Assembly: GCA_017459895.1 (NCBI GenBank)
Contig: JAFUCA010000037.1
Location: forward strand, 1-64,000
DNA from: Bacillota bacterium
GTDB taxonomy: Bacteria > Bacillota > Clostridia > Peptostreptococcales > Anaerovoracaceae
DNA: 64,000 bases
Reading direction: 5' to 3'
The position numbers and the translations under genes are program-made. Below, piece after piece: positions 25,921 through 35,273 of the stretch. Each line of letters opens with the position of its first letter. Positions within the stretch are counted from its first letter, which is position 1. The notes beneath the pieces are model-generated. The model was not told where the DNA came from. It did not search any database and was given only the letters and a program-made list of their open reading frames with translations.

Positions 25921-26379
25921 ATGTGGACTGGAGGAGTCAGAGCCATCGTGCTCGATGACAGCAAGAGGATGCTGCTGGTGCGCCAGCACCATGACGGCAG
26001 GGATATCTGGATGGTGCCCGGGGGCGGTATTGAAGAAGGAGAGAATGCAGCCGAAGCGGCGATCCGGGAAGTTGAGGAGGAAACGGGACTGGAGATCGGT
26101 ATCGACGGTCTGCTCTGGCATGTGGAGGAGGTGTCCGGCCGGGGCCAGCGGTTCGTCAATTTCTTCCTCGGCCATGTGAAGGGCGACATCCAAAACCTGG
26201 AGCTCGGCTATGATCCGGAGCTGGCGGAGGACGCGCAGGTCCTGCGGGAGGTCGCGTTCCTGGACCGGCAGGAGGTGGCGAAGCTGGAGGTGCTGTACCC
26301 GGAGTATCTCAAGGATGAGTTCTGGCAGTTGCTGGACAGCGGGAAGCTGCAGTACAATGCGTTCCGAATGAGGGACTGA
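25921..26379 (+). CDS. NUDIX hydrolase
   Basis: 152 residues with a full NUDIX box from GGIEEGENAAEAAIREVEEE to TGL, at about residues 38-60. NUDIX enzymes cleave nucleoside diphosphates linked to another moiety; the substrate is not predictable here. GAGGAG precedes the ATG, 15 bases after the transporter stop. Confidence 0.88.
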   Translation: MWTGGVRAIVLDDSKRMLLVRQHHDGRDIWMVPGGGIEEGENAAEAAIREVEEETGLEIGIDGLLWHVEEVSGRGQRFVNFFLGHVKGDIQNLELGYDPELAEDAQVLREVAFLDRQEVAKLEVLYPEYLKDEFWQLLDSGKLQYNAFRMRD

Positions 26380-26404
26380 AATAAACTTACGGAGGAAACG
26401 AACT

Positions 26405-26887
26405 ATGAAGTATGTAAGAATCGAAATGGAAAACGGCGATGTCATGCGCGGGGAACTCTATCCGGAGATCGCGCCGATCACCGTTGAGAATTTTATCAAA
26501 CTGGTAGAGGACGGATTCTATGACGGCCTGATCTTCCACCGGGTCATTCCCGGATTCATGATCCAGGGCGGATGCCCGAACGGGACCGGCATGGGCGGCC
26601 CGGGCTGGAGCATCAAGGGCGAGTTCGCAATGAACGGCGTCAAAAACGATCTGAAGCATGAGAGAGGAGTCCTGTCCATGGCCCGTTCCATGATGCCGGA
26701 CTCCGCCGGATCCCAGTTCTTCATCATGGTCGCGGATGCGCCGCATCTGGACGGCCAGTATGCTGCCTTCGGCAAGATCATCGAAGGCATGGAAGCGGCT
26801 GATGCCATCGTGAACCAGCCGAGAAATGCCATGGATAAGCCGAATGCGCCCCAGGTCATGAAGAAGGTTACGATCGAGGAAGAGTAG
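26405..26887 (+). CDS. Peptidyl-prolyl cis-trans isomerase, cyclophilin type
   Basis: 160 residues, a single cyclophilin domain with FHRVIPGFMIQGG, MARSMMPDSAGSQFFIM and the closing ATVEE-like strand. No signal peptide, so cytoplasmic. It catalyses proline isomerisation during folding. A strong terminator follows. Confidence 0.93.
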   Translation: MKYVRIEMENGDVMRGELYPEIAPITVENFIKLVEDGFYDGLIFHRVIPGFMIQGGCPNGTGMGGPGWSIKGEFAMNGVKNDLKHERGVLSMARSMMPDSAGSQFFIMVADAPHLDGQYAAFGKIIEGMEAADAIVNQPRNAMDKPNAPQVMKKVTIEEE

Positions 26888-26904
26888 GCAGAGGTGAGAT
26901 CGAA

Positions 26905-26958
26905 AGGAGCAGGTCTTGCTGAACGGAAACGGTTCGGTAAGACGCTGCTCCTGTTTTT
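26905..26958 (+). terminator. Terminator after cyclophilin gene
   Basis: AGGAGCAG (26905-26912) pairs with CTGCTCCT (26945-26952); inner GTCTT and AAGAC extend the stem, and GTTTTT follows. Confidence 0.85.
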
Positions 26959-27305
26959 CTGAAACCGGCGGTACGAAACGAACGTAAAATTCAGCAATTT
27001 TGACGATGACGGAACGAAACGCCGCATTTCTTTCGCTGGTTCGATCCATATGCTCTGTCCCGGTCCAATCGAACTCACAAAATACAAATAATCGGGACAA
27101 ATTCCATTCGCTGATGTTTGAAATCGAGGATTTTTCCCAAAGGATCCTAAGATATACGAGTTTTCGATCCACACGCATCAAAAACGCCCATATTGTCGTT
27201 GCTTTTGGACGGAGTCAGGCAAGCCTTTGCATCTCACAGGCGATGTGTGCGATCTGTGAACAGCAGCCGTTTGTGAATAATTAACAAAAATCATTAAAAA
27301 ACTTG
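26959..27305. other. Gene-free spacer before the T-box promoter
   Basis: About 350 bases without a supported gene; short frames lack start signals. A one-mismatch copy of the dispersed word (CAAGCCTTTGCA) is at 27220-27231. Otherwise I see nothing defined. Confidence 0.5.
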
Positions 27306-27334
27306 TTGACAACAAACGAAAACTATAGTACGAT
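27306..27334 (+). promoter_or_regulatory. Promoter of the T-box/trpB transcript
   Basis: TTGACA (27306-27311), a 17-base spacer, TACGAT (27329-27334). Confidence 0.7.
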
Positions 27335-27335
27335 A

Positions 27336-27659
27336 AAGCCAACTTAAGAACGAAACCGATGACGGGGGAGTAAAACTGAGAGGCGATCGCCCAGAGAGTC
27401 CGGGATGGTGGGATCCGGACGGATGCAGCTTCAGTACAATGGGCCCCGGAGGGCGAGGTGAACAGTTGGCCGGACGATCGAAGGGCTGGCTAAGTAGCTG
27501 AGACGTGACGCCGGCGTTACGGGCGAGGAGTGTGATGGCACTCTGCAGAGAGGATGCGATGGAATCCGGCCGCGGGAGCGGGATCGGAGGAAGGCATCAA
27601 TCAAGGTGGTACCGCAGGCTGACGCCTGTCCTTGGATGAGGACAGGCGTTTCTTTTTTG
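27336..27659 (+). promoter_or_regulatory. T-box leader, probably tRNA-Trp responsive
   Basis: The canonical T-box AAGGTGGTACCGCAG is at 27603-27617. It is followed by a terminator hairpin: ACGCCTGTCCT (27622-27632) with AGGACAGGCGT (27639-27649), then TTCTTTTTT. Upstream, the AGAGAGTCCGG...GGTG...CCGG elements of Stem I lie near 27391-27420. A TGG in the 3' side of Stem I (27440-27442) is a suitable tryptophan specifier, matching the trpB-like gene downstream. Uncharged tRNA would favour the antiterminator and read-through. Specifier assignment was made by eye. Confidence 0.9.
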
Positions 27660-27728
27660 TCGGTAAGCGAACCAGACTTTGCAGAGACTCCAAAAAGAAG
27701 AAACTCTAATTAAGGAAGGAGTCAAACA

Positions 27729-29108
27729 ATGACAAAGACAAACGAAATCCCGTACAAAATCTACCTCTCCGAAGAAGAGATGCCGACCCAGTACTACAAC
27801 GTCCGGGCGGACATGATAAACAAACCGGCGCCGCTGCTGAACCCGGGCACCGGCGAGCCCATGAAGGCGGAGGAGCTGGAAGCCGTCTTCTGCAAGGAAC
27901 TGGTGCAGCAGGAACTGGACAACGATACCAGATACATCGACATTCCGGAGGAGATCCGGGAATTTTACAAGATGTACCGGCCGTCCCCGCTGGTGAGAGC
28001 GTACTGCCTCGAGAAAAAGCTGGACACCCCGGCGGAGATCTACTACAAGTACGAGGGCGGCAATACCAGCGGCAGCCATAAGCTGAACTCCGCCATCGCT
28101 CAGGCATACTACGCCAAGAAGCAGGGCCTGAAGGGCGTCACCACCGAGACCGGAGCCGGTCAGTGGGGTACCGCGCTCTCCATGGCTTGCTCCTATTTCG
28201 ATCTGGAATGCGACGTCTACATGGTCAAGGTCTCCTATGAGCAGAAGCCTTTCCGCAGAGACGTGATGAGAACCTACGGCGCCACCGTGACCCCGTCTCC
28301 GTCCGAGACCACCGAAGTGGGCAAGAAGATCCTGGCGGAGCATCCGGGAACCACCGGCAGCCTGGGCTGCGCCATCTCCGAAGCCGTGGAGTCCGCGGTC
28401 AGCAGAGAAGGCTACAGATACGTCCTGGGCAGCGTTCTGAATCAGGTGCTCCTGCACCAGTCGGTCATCGGCCAGGAGACAAAGATCGCTCTGGAGAAGT
28501 ACGGCATTGAGCCGGATATGATCATCGGCTGCTGCGGCGGCGGATCCAACTTCGGCGGACTGATCTCCCCGTTCATGGGTGAGAAGATCCGCGGAGAGAA
28601 GGACTACCGGATCATCGGCGTAGAGCCGGCATCCTGCCCGTCCCTGACCCGCGGCAAGTACGCTTACGACTTCTGCGATACAGGCATGGTCTGCCCGCTG
28701 GCGAAGATGTACACCCTGGGCAGCGGCTTCATCCCGTCCCCGAACCACGCCGGCGGTCTGCGTTACCACGGCATGAGCGGAATCATCTCGCAGCTGTACG
28801 ACGACGGACTCATTGAGGCCAGATCCTATGAGCAGACCGAGGTGTTCAAGGCGGCGGTGGAGTTCGCCAGAGTCGAGGGGACTCTGCCCGCGCCGGAGAG
28901 CAGCCACGCTATCAAGGCGGCCATCGACGAAGCTCTGAAGTGCAAGGAGACCGGCGAGAAGAAGGTCATCGTCCTCGGCCTCACCGGCACCGGCTATTTC
29001 GACATGGTGGCTTACCAGAAATACCTGGACGGCGAGATGGACGATTACATCCCCACGGATGAAGAGCTGGAGAAGGGATTCGCCACGCTGCCCCCGATCG
29101 AGGGCTGA
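27729..29108 (+). CDS. Tryptophan synthase beta-like protein (TrpB2 type)
   Basis: 459 residues, PLP-dependent; K118 in GGNTSGSHKLNSA is the Schiff-base lysine and IIGCCGGGSNFGG holds the phosphate loop. The length and N-terminal extension match TrpB2, which joins indole and serine and often acts without TrpA. It stands alone behind a T-box with a likely Trp specifier and no other trp genes are near, suggesting indole salvage or a scattered pathway. A terminator follows. Confidence 0.92.
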   Translation: MTKTNEIPYKIYLSEEEMPTQYYNVRADMINKPAPLLNPGTGEPMKAEELEAVFCKELVQQELDNDTRYIDIPEEIREFYKMYRPSPLVRAYCLEKKLDTPAEIYYKYEGGNTSGSHKLNSAIAQAYYAKKQGLKGVTTETGAGQWGTALSMACSYFDLECDVYMVKVSYEQKPFRRDVMRTYGATVTPSPSETTEVGKKILAEHPGTTGSLGCAISEAVESAVSREGYRYVLGSVLNQVLLHQSVIGQETKIALEKYGIEPDMIIGCCGGGSNFGGLISPFMGEKIRGEKDYRIIGVEPASCPSLTRGKYAYDFCDTGMVCPLAKMYTLGSGFIPSPNHAGGLRYHGMSGIISQLYDDGLIEARSYEQTEVFKAAVEFARVEGTLPAPESSHAIKAAIDEALKCKETGEKKVIVLGLTGTGYFDMVAYQKYLDGEMDDYIPTDEELEKGFATLPPIEG

Positions 29109-29170
29109 GAACCCGGACCGGACGGCCTTCCGCCGGAACGCGCAGGAAACAACAAAGAAACATCCGAAGG

Positions 29171-29205
29171 AAACGTCGAAAGTATTCTGTTCGGCGTTTC
29201 TTTTT
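29171..29205 (+). terminator. Terminator after trpB-like gene
   Basis: AAACGTCGAA (29171-29180) pairs with TTCGGCGTTT (29190-29199) with one G-T pair, then CTTTTT. Confidence 0.75.
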
Positions 29206-29258
29206 GCGCGGGAAAATGCTATACTGACTCTGTATAAACTTTGATGGGAGGAATCAGC

Positions 29259-29981
29259 TTGAGACGAGGCAATATCGACATATCATTTATTATAATTATC
29301 ATTCTCCTGGCAGGATCGTCCTTCCGGGAGGGGCTTTCTGCCGATCCCCAGGGGTGGATCCTGGACAAGATCCTGATCGTTCCGGGCATCATCATCGGCC
29401 TGACGTTCCATGAATTCGCCCATGCCTTTATGGCGGACCGTCTGGGAGATAACACGCCCCGGATGCAGGGACGGGTGACGCTCAACCCCATGGCGCACAT
29501 CGACTGGATGGGTCTGGCAGCCCTGTTTTTTGTCGGCTTCGGCTGGGGACAGCCGGTGCAGATCAATCCGTACAATTTCCGGAAACGGCGCAGGGATGAA
29601 TTCCTGGTGTCCATCGCCGGCGTTGCCATGAATCTGCTGCTCGCCATCCTGTTCACGGTGGTGGCGAAGATCATCGTCATGGTGACCGGCGTGTACTGGG
29701 GTGCCGATGGATTTACCGGCGATCTCTGGCTCATGCTCATCTACATCATCCAGATCAATCTGGTCCTGATGATCTTCAATCTGATCCCGGTACCGCCGCT
29801 GGACGGATTCAATATCATTGCGCAGATCTTTAACTTCGGACAGAAGGAAGTGTACTGGCAGATCTACCGTTACGGCAACTGGCTGCTGGTCATCCTGATC
29901 ATTACCGGGATCACCGGCATGATCATTTCCCCGTGCGTCAATTTCCTGTTCCGCCTTCTGGTGAACACGATCCTTATTTAA
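29259..29981 (+). CDS. Site-2 protease family (M50) membrane metalloprotease
   Basis: About 240 residues and five to six helices. The zinc motif HEFAH is at about residues 51-55 and the third ligand motif is in PPLDGFNI. TTG 29259 is chosen because GGGAGG lies seven bases upstream; an ATG at 29244 overlaps that site. Short M50B proteases of this type lie next to many bacterial housekeeping genes, with unknown substrates. Confidence 0.88.
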   Translation: MRRGNIDISFIIIIILLAGSSFREGLSADPQGWILDKILIVPGIIIGLTFHEFAHAFMADRLGDNTPRMQGRVTLNPMAHIDWMGLAALFFVGFGWGQPVQINPYNFRKRRRDEFLVSIAGVAMNLLLAILFTVVAKIIVMVTGVYWGADGFTGDLWLMLIYIIQINLVLMIFNLIPVPPLDGFNIIAQIFNFGQKEVYWQIYRYGNWLLVILIITGITGMIISPCVNFLFRLLVNTILI

Positions 29982-29996
29982 CCGGCGGGAGGGAGC

Positions 29997-32234
29997 ATGG
30001 ACTATCTGAGCAGACTTAATGACAAGCAGCGGCAGGCGGCGGTTTATACGGAAGGCCCCCTTCTGATCCTGGCAGGGGCCGGCAGCGGCAAGACCAGCAC
30101 GATGACCTGCCGGATCGCCTATCTGATCGAGGAGATGGGCGTCAGCCCGTACAATATTCTGGCAGTTACCTTCACCAACAAGGCGGCGAAGGAGATGAGG
30201 GACCGGGTGGAGAATCTGGTGGGATCCGATCTGAACATGTGGATCCTGACCTTTCATTCGGCGTGCCTTCGGATCCTGCGCAGCCACGCGGACGTACTGG
30301 GGTACGGCCGGGATTTTGCCGTCTATGATCCGGCGGATCAGAAGACGCTGGTCCGGAACATCTGCAAGGACCTGCAGATCGACACGAAGAAATTCTCACC
30401 GGCCTATTTTCTCGGCGTGATCAGCAGCTGCAAGGAGAAGCGGATCACCCCGCAGCAGTATCCCCGGGAGTATGGGACGGATTATCGCGAGCAGCTGATC
30501 CACAAGGTTTATACCGCCTATGAGCTTCAGCTGAAGAAGAACAATGCCATGGATTTCGACGATCTGCTGCTGAACGCGGTGCGGGTTCTGGAGCAGGATG
30601 AAGCGGTGCTGCTGAAATACCAGAACCGGTTCCGGTATATCATGGTGGACGAGTATCAGGATACCAACCAGATCCAGTACACCTTCGTACGGATGCTGGC
30701 GGAGGAGCACCGCAACATCTGCGTGGTCGGCGATGACGATCAGTGCATCTATCAGTGGCGGGGGGCGGATATCCGCAACATTCTGGAGTTCGAAAAGGAT
30801 TTTCCCGGAGCGAAGGTGGTCAAGCTGGAGCAGAACTACCGGTCCACGGGCAATATTCTGGAGGCGGCCCACAGCGTCATCCGTCATAACGCGGCCCGCA
30901 AGGCGAAGAAGCTGTGGACCGACGCGGCGGGCGGCAGCCGGATCACCTATTTCCGCGCCCAGGACGAGCGGGAGGAGGCTCACTACATCGCCAGCGAGAT
31001 CGGCCGCCTGACCTCCGGCAGCTATACACTGCAGGAAGGCCGCCGGGACGGGCGAAAGTACAGCGATTTCGCGATTCTCTACCGGACCAATGCCCAGTCC
31101 AGAACCTTTGAGGAAGCGCTCTCCCGCAGAGACATTCCCTACCGGGTGCTGGGAGGCCTGCGTTATTACGATCGGAAGGAAGTCAAGGATCTCATGTGCT
31201 ACATGCGGCTGGTGCAGAACCGGGCCGATGATCTGGCACTGGTCCGGATCGTCAACGAACCGAAACGGGGCATCGGCGCGAAGACCCTGGAGAAGCTGCA
31301 GACACTGGCACGGGTCCGGGGGGAGAGTCTGTTCGATACCCTCTGCGATGAGGCGGTTGTGTCGTCTCTTTCTGCAAAGGCTGGAGCCGGCATCCGGGAA
31401 CTGACGGAGCTGATCGGAAGCTTTGCCGCAGAAAAAGAAAATATGCGGGTCTCGGATATCTACGACGGACTGCTGGTCCGCTCCGGATACATGAAGATGC
31501 TGGAGGATCAGAACACCATCGAAAGCGAGAGCCGGATCGAAAACCTGATGGAATTCAAATCCGTCATTTACGATTACGAAGAAGAGGACCAGAACATTTC
31601 GCTGGCCGATTTTATGGAGCGGATCGCTCTGCTGGCGGATGTGGATAATCACGATGCCGGAGAGAACGCGGTAGTTCTGATGACGCTGCACAGCGCCAAG
31701 GGGCTGGAGTTCCCCTTTGTCTTCATGCCGGGCATGGAGGACGGACTGTTCCCCGGATGGCGCGCCTTTGACCGCCCGGACGGGCTGGAGGAGGAGCGGC
31801 GGCTCTGTTACGTCGGTATCACCCGGGCGAAGGAGCGGCTCTGGATGACCAGCGCCCAGACCAGGACGCTGTACGGCAAGACCGATTTCACCCGGGAATC
31901 CCAGTTCATGCGGGAGATCGATCCGAAGCTGCTGGACGGCGACGGGGTCTATCAGCAGAAGCGGCCGCAGGGCGGAGCGTTCCGGGACGGCGCGGGAAGT
32001 CCCGCCGCGGCAAGACCCTTTGATCAGCTGAAGTACGCCCGGCAGAGGACCAAGCAGAACGCGGCTGCCATGCAGCAGTCCGCGGGAGACACCTTCGCTG
32101 CGGGGGACCGGGTCTCCCATCCGAAGTTCGGTGCGGGAGAGGTGCTGAGCTGTGACGGGAAGATCATTCGGGTCCGGTTCGGCGATGGAGAGAAGAAACT
32201 GGCGATCGGATTTGCGCCGCTGAAGAAACTATGA
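29997..32234 (+). CDS. pcrA: ATP-dependent DNA helicase PcrA/UvrD
   Basis: 745 residues, SF1A helicase with the Q motif at the N-terminus, Walker A GAGSGKTSTM, DEYQDTNQIQ (motif II), QWRGADI (motif III) and VTRAK-like GITRAKERLW (motif VI). The C-terminal Tudor-like domain (SHPKFGAGEV) is typical of PcrA. It acts in repair, plasmid rolling-circle replication and removal of RecA or stalled polymerases. The ATGA overlap with ligA mirrors the common pcrA-ligA operon. It contains an exact dispersed word (31373-31384). Confidence 0.96.
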   Translation: MDYLSRLNDKQRQAAVYTEGPLLILAGAGSGKTSTMTCRIAYLIEEMGVSPYNILAVTFTNKAAKEMRDRVENLVGSDLNMWILTFHSACLRILRSHADVLGYGRDFAVYDPADQKTLVRNICKDLQIDTKKFSPAYFLGVISSCKEKRITPQQYPREYGTDYREQLIHKVYTAYELQLKKNNAMDFDDLLLNAVRVLEQDEAVLLKYQNRFRYIMVDEYQDTNQIQYTFVRMLAEEHRNICVVGDDDQCIYQWRGADIRNILEFEKDFPGAKVVKLEQNYRSTGNILEAAHSVIRHNAARKAKKLWTDAAGGSRITYFRAQDEREEAHYIASEIGRLTSGSYTLQEGRRDGRKYSDFAILYRTNAQSRTFEEALSRRDIPYRVLGGLRYYDRKEVKDLMCYMRLVQNRADDLALVRIVNEPKRGIGAKTLEKLQTLARVRGESLFDTLCDEAVVSSLSAKAGAGIRELTELIGSFAAEKENMRVSDIYDGLLVRSGYMKMLEDQNTIESESRIENLMEFKSVIYDYEEEDQNISLADFMERIALLADVDNHDAGENAVVLMTLHSAKGLEFPFVFMPGMEDGLFPGWRAFDRPDGLEEERRLCYVGITRAKERLWMTSAQTRTLYGKTDFTRESQFMREIDPKLLDGDGVYQQKRPQGGAFRDGAGSPAAARPFDQLKYARQRTKQNAAAMQQSAGDTFAAGDRVSHPKFGAGEVLSCDGKIIRVRFGDGEKKLAIGFAPLKKL
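31373..31384 (+). repeat. Dispersed word TGCAAAGGCTGG
   Basis: Exact 12-base copy in pcrA, read as SAKAG. Confidence 0.8.
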
Positions 32235-34192
32235 ACGAAAAAAGAGAACGGATCAAAGAACTGGTCGCCCTGCTGAATCAGGCGTCCAGAGCATACTATC
32301 AGGCAGACGGGGAGATCATGTCCAACCGGGAATACGACCGGCTCTACGATGAGCTGGTTCGTCTGGAGGAGGAGACGGGGATCGTTCTGTCCGCCAGTCC
32401 CACGGTCAATGTGGGCTACGAGGTGGTCAGCAGCCTGCCGAAGAAGCGGCATCCGTCGCCGATGCTGTCTCTGGACAAGACCAAGGACCCGGCAGCGCTG
32501 GCAGCGTGGCTGGGGGATCAGGAAGGCCTGCTTTCCTGGAAGCTGGACGGACTGACCATCGTGCTGACTTATACCGACGGGCAGCTGTCCGATGCGGTGA
32601 CCCGGGGGGACGGCATCACCGGAGAGGTCATTACCGGCAACGCGAAGGTGTTCGACAATGTGCCGCTGACCATTCCGGCGAAAGAGGAGACGGTCGTCCG
32701 GGGAGAAGCGGTGATCAGCTATCCGCAGTTTGAACAGATCAACGCCTCCATCGAGGATGCGGAGGCGAGGTACAAGAACCCGCGCAATCTCTGCAGCGGT
32801 ACGGTGCGGCAGCTGGACAGCAGCGTGACGGCCAGCCGTCATGTCCTGTTCTACGCCTTTTCCCTGGCTTCCGGCGGCGGTGATCTGAAGCGGCGGCGGG
32901 ATCAGATGGACTGGCTGCGCGCCCAGGGGTTTGAGACCGTCGAAAACATACCGGTCACGAAGGATACCGTCGAAGAGGCGGTGGCATCCTTCGCGGAGCG
33001 GATCGGAGAATTCGAGATCCCTTCCGACGGACTGGTGCTGACCTTTGATGACATCGCCTACGGCAGATCGCTGGGATCGACCGCGAAATTTCCGCGGGAT
33101 TCCATTGCCTTCAAATGGCAGGATGAGCTGGCGGAGACGACGCTGCGGGAGATTCTGTGGAATCCCTCCCGAACCGGGCTGATCAATCCCATCGCGGTAT
33201 TCGATCCGGTGGAGCTGGAGGGAACTACGGTCAGCCGGGCCTCAGTTCACAACCTGAGCATCGTTGGTCAGCTCCAGCTGAACCCCGGGGACCGGATCCA
33301 GGTCTACAAGGCCAACATGATCATTCCCCAGATCGAGAGGAATCTCTCTGCAAAGGCTGGACGGCCGGCTTGTGAGCCGCCGGGGACATGCCCGGCCTGC
33401 GGACAGGAGACCGTCGTCCGGGATGAGAACGGGATCCAGACCCTGCGCTGCCCCAATCCGGACTGCCCGGCGAAGAAGATCAAGTCCTTCACCCATTTTG
33501 TCGGGCGGACCGCCATGAACATCGAAGGATTGTCCGAGATGACGCTGGAAAAGCTGATCGGCATTGGCGCGCTGCATGAGCCGGCGGATATCTTCCGGCT
33601 GGACCGGTTTCGGGATACCATCATCGGGATGGAAGGCTTCGGAGAGAAGTCCTTCGATAATCTGATCGCGGCCTGCAGGAATGCGGCGCACACGACTCCG
33701 GACCGCCTGCTGAACAGTCTGGGGATCCCCGGCATCGGTACGGCAAACGCCCAGATGATCTGCCGTGCAGCGGCAAATCAGTGGGACAGGATCTCTCACC
33801 TGACCGAGGAAGAGCTCCTGGCGATCGACGGGATCGGAGAGGTGCTGGCCGGGGATTTCACCGCCTTCTTCGCAGAGGAAGGCCATCAGAGGATGCTGGA
33901 GAATCTGCTGAAGCAGCTGACGCTGGATGAGAGCTTTGAAGAGAGGACAGACCAGCCTTTGCAGGGGAAGACCTTCGTCATTACCGGGAGCCTGAACACC
34001 TTCGAAAACCGGGACGCGGCGAAGGAACGGATCCAGCAGCTGGGCGGCAAGGTGGCCGGATCCGTCAGCAAAAAAACCGACTACCTGGTCAACAACGACA
34101 TCGGTTCCGGTTCCTCCAAGAACAAAAAGGCCAAGGAACTGGGGATACCGATCATAACAGAGGAAGAATTACTGGAGATGATCGAGCAATGA
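32231..34192 (+). CDS. ligA: NAD+-dependent DNA ligase LigA
   Basis: 653 residues, full length. The adenylated lysine is K104 in SWKLDG; then OB fold, a four-cysteine zinc finger (CPACG...CPNPDC), helix-hairpin-helix repeats and a C-terminal BRCT domain. It seals nicks in replication and repair. It overlaps pcrA upstream and the AIR-synthase-like gene downstream by four bases each. It carries two exact copies of the dispersed word in opposite orientations, before the zinc finger and just before BRCT, both between-domain positions. Confidence 0.97.
   Translation: MNEKRERIKELVALLNQASRAYYQADGEIMSNREYDRLYDELVRLEEETGIVLSASPTVNVGYEVVSSLPKKRHPSPMLSLDKTKDPAALAAWLGDQEGLLSWKLDGLTIVLTYTDGQLSDAVTRGDGITGEVITGNAKVFDNVPLTIPAKEETVVRGEAVISYPQFEQINASIEDAEARYKNPRNLCSGTVRQLDSSVTASRHVLFYAFSLASGGGDLKRRRDQMDWLRAQGFETVENIPVTKDTVEEAVASFAERIGEFEIPSDGLVLTFDDIAYGRSLGSTAKFPRDSIAFKWQDELAETTLREILWNPSRTGLINPIAVFDPVELEGTTVSRASVHNLSIVGQLQLNPGDRIQVYKANMIIPQIERNLSAKAGRPACEPPGTCPACGQETVVRDENGIQTLRCPNPDCPAKKIKSFTHFVGRTAMNIEGLSEMTLEKLIGIGALHEPADIFRLDRFRDTIIGMEGFGEKSFDNLIAACRNAAHTTPDRLLNSLGIPGIGTANAQMICRAAANQWDRISHLTEEELLAIDGIGEVLAGDFTAFFAEEGHQRMLENLLKQLTLDESFEERTDQPLQGKTFVITGSLNTFENRDAAKERIQQLGGKVAGSVSKKTDYLVNNDIGSGSSKNKKAKELGIPIITEEELLEMIEQ
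33349..33360 (+). repeat. Dispersed word TGCAAAGGCTGG
   Basis: Exact copy in ligA before the zinc finger, read as SAKAG. Confidence 0.8.
33952..33963 (-). repeat. Dispersed word CCAGCCTTTGCA
   Basis: Exact copy in ligA in the opposite orientation, read as DQPLQ just before the BRCT domain. Confidence 0.8.
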
Positions 34193-35259
34193 TATTACCA
34201 ACAGGGAAACTGGACAGCGATCTGCTGAAACGGATCGTGTTTGAGAAAATACAGTACCGAAGCGAAGAGGTGAAGGTCCGGCCGGGGATCGGAGAGGACT
34301 GCGCCTGTGTCGACTTCGGTGACTTCGACTGCGTCATGTCCACGGATCCGATCACATCGGCCGTCAGCGACATCGGCCGGCTGTCGATTCACATCACCTG
34401 CAACGATATCGCCTCCAACGGCGTGCAGCCGCTGGGCATCATGCTTGCCGTCATGCTGCCGGAGGGAACGACGGAAGAAGACGTGGAGCACATCATGGGC
34501 CAGGCAGCGGAGACAGCCGCGCAGCTTCAGGTGGAGATCATCGGAGGACATACGGAGATCACCCCGGCGGTGAAACAGCCGGTCATCGTATCCACCGCCA
34601 TCGGCAAGACTCCTGCCGGAAGCTCCCAGAGCGGCGATAACATGGAGCCGGGGGATTACATTATGATGACCAAGGCGGCAGGTCTGGAGGGAAGCGGGAT
34701 CATCGCCTGCGATTACGCAGGACGGCTGCGGCAGGAGAAGAATCCGGACGGAAGCCCGTTGCTGAGCGAAGAGGAGATCCTGCGGGCGAAGTCCTTCCTG
34801 GACCGGGTCAGCGTCGTTTCAGAGGGCGTTGCCGCCGGACGGGTCGGAACCCACGGGATGCACGATATTACCGAGGGCGGGATCCTCGGCGCGGTATGGG
34901 AAATGTGTCAGATCTCCGGAACCGGAGCCGAAGTCTGGGAGGAGGCCATTCCCATTGAACCGGAGACGAGAAAGATCTGCGTTGTGTTCGGCATCAATCC
35001 ACTGCGGCTGATCTCCAGCGGCTCGATGGTGATCATCGTGCCGAAGGCGCTGCGCCGGCAGATGGAGCAGGCGATGGAGGAAGCAGGCGTGCCGGCTGCC
35101 ATCATCGGCGTGATCCGCGACAAGGAAGACGGAATCCGGATGGCGCGCAGGACCAAAACCTGCGGTGCCGAGGGAGAAGGCCGGATCAGCGTCGCGGTGG
35201 ATCCGCCCTATGCGGATGAGATCTATAAGGTGGCGGGCCGGGAGAAGACCGGCGATTAA
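34189..35259 (+). CDS. AIR synthase-related protein
   Basis: 356 residues with the PurM/HypE fold: an N-terminal ATP-binding AIRS domain (RPGIGEDCACVDFG, NDIASNGVQPLGIM, EIIGGHTEIT) and a C-terminal AIRS_C domain. It does not end in the PRIC motif of hydrogenase-maturation HypE, so despite the Ech operon in this window I do not call it hypE. Family members of this size are of unknown function. It is coupled to ligA by a four-base overlap. Confidence 0.85.
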   Translation: MILPTGKLDSDLLKRIVFEKIQYRSEEVKVRPGIGEDCACVDFGDFDCVMSTDPITSAVSDIGRLSIHITCNDIASNGVQPLGIMLAVMLPEGTTEEDVEHIMGQAAETAAQLQVEIIGGHTEITPAVKQPVIVSTAIGKTPAGSSQSGDNMEPGDYIMMTKAAGLEGSGIIACDYAGRLRQEKNPDGSPLLSEEEILRAKSFLDRVSVVSEGVAAGRVGTHGMHDITEGGILGAVWEMCQISGTGAEVWEEAIPIEPETRKICVVFGINPLRLISSGSMVIIVPKALRRQMEQAMEEAGVPAAIIGVIRDKEDGIRMARRTKTCGAEGEGRISVAVDPPYADEIYKVAGREKTGD

Positions 35260-35273
35260 CGGAGGAGGATGTT

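Noticed and set aside
34189..35259. Calling the AIR-synthase-like gene hypE
   Set aside because: The C-terminal PRIC-type motif with the catalytic Cys is absent, and the gene is coupled to ligA instead of other hyp genes.
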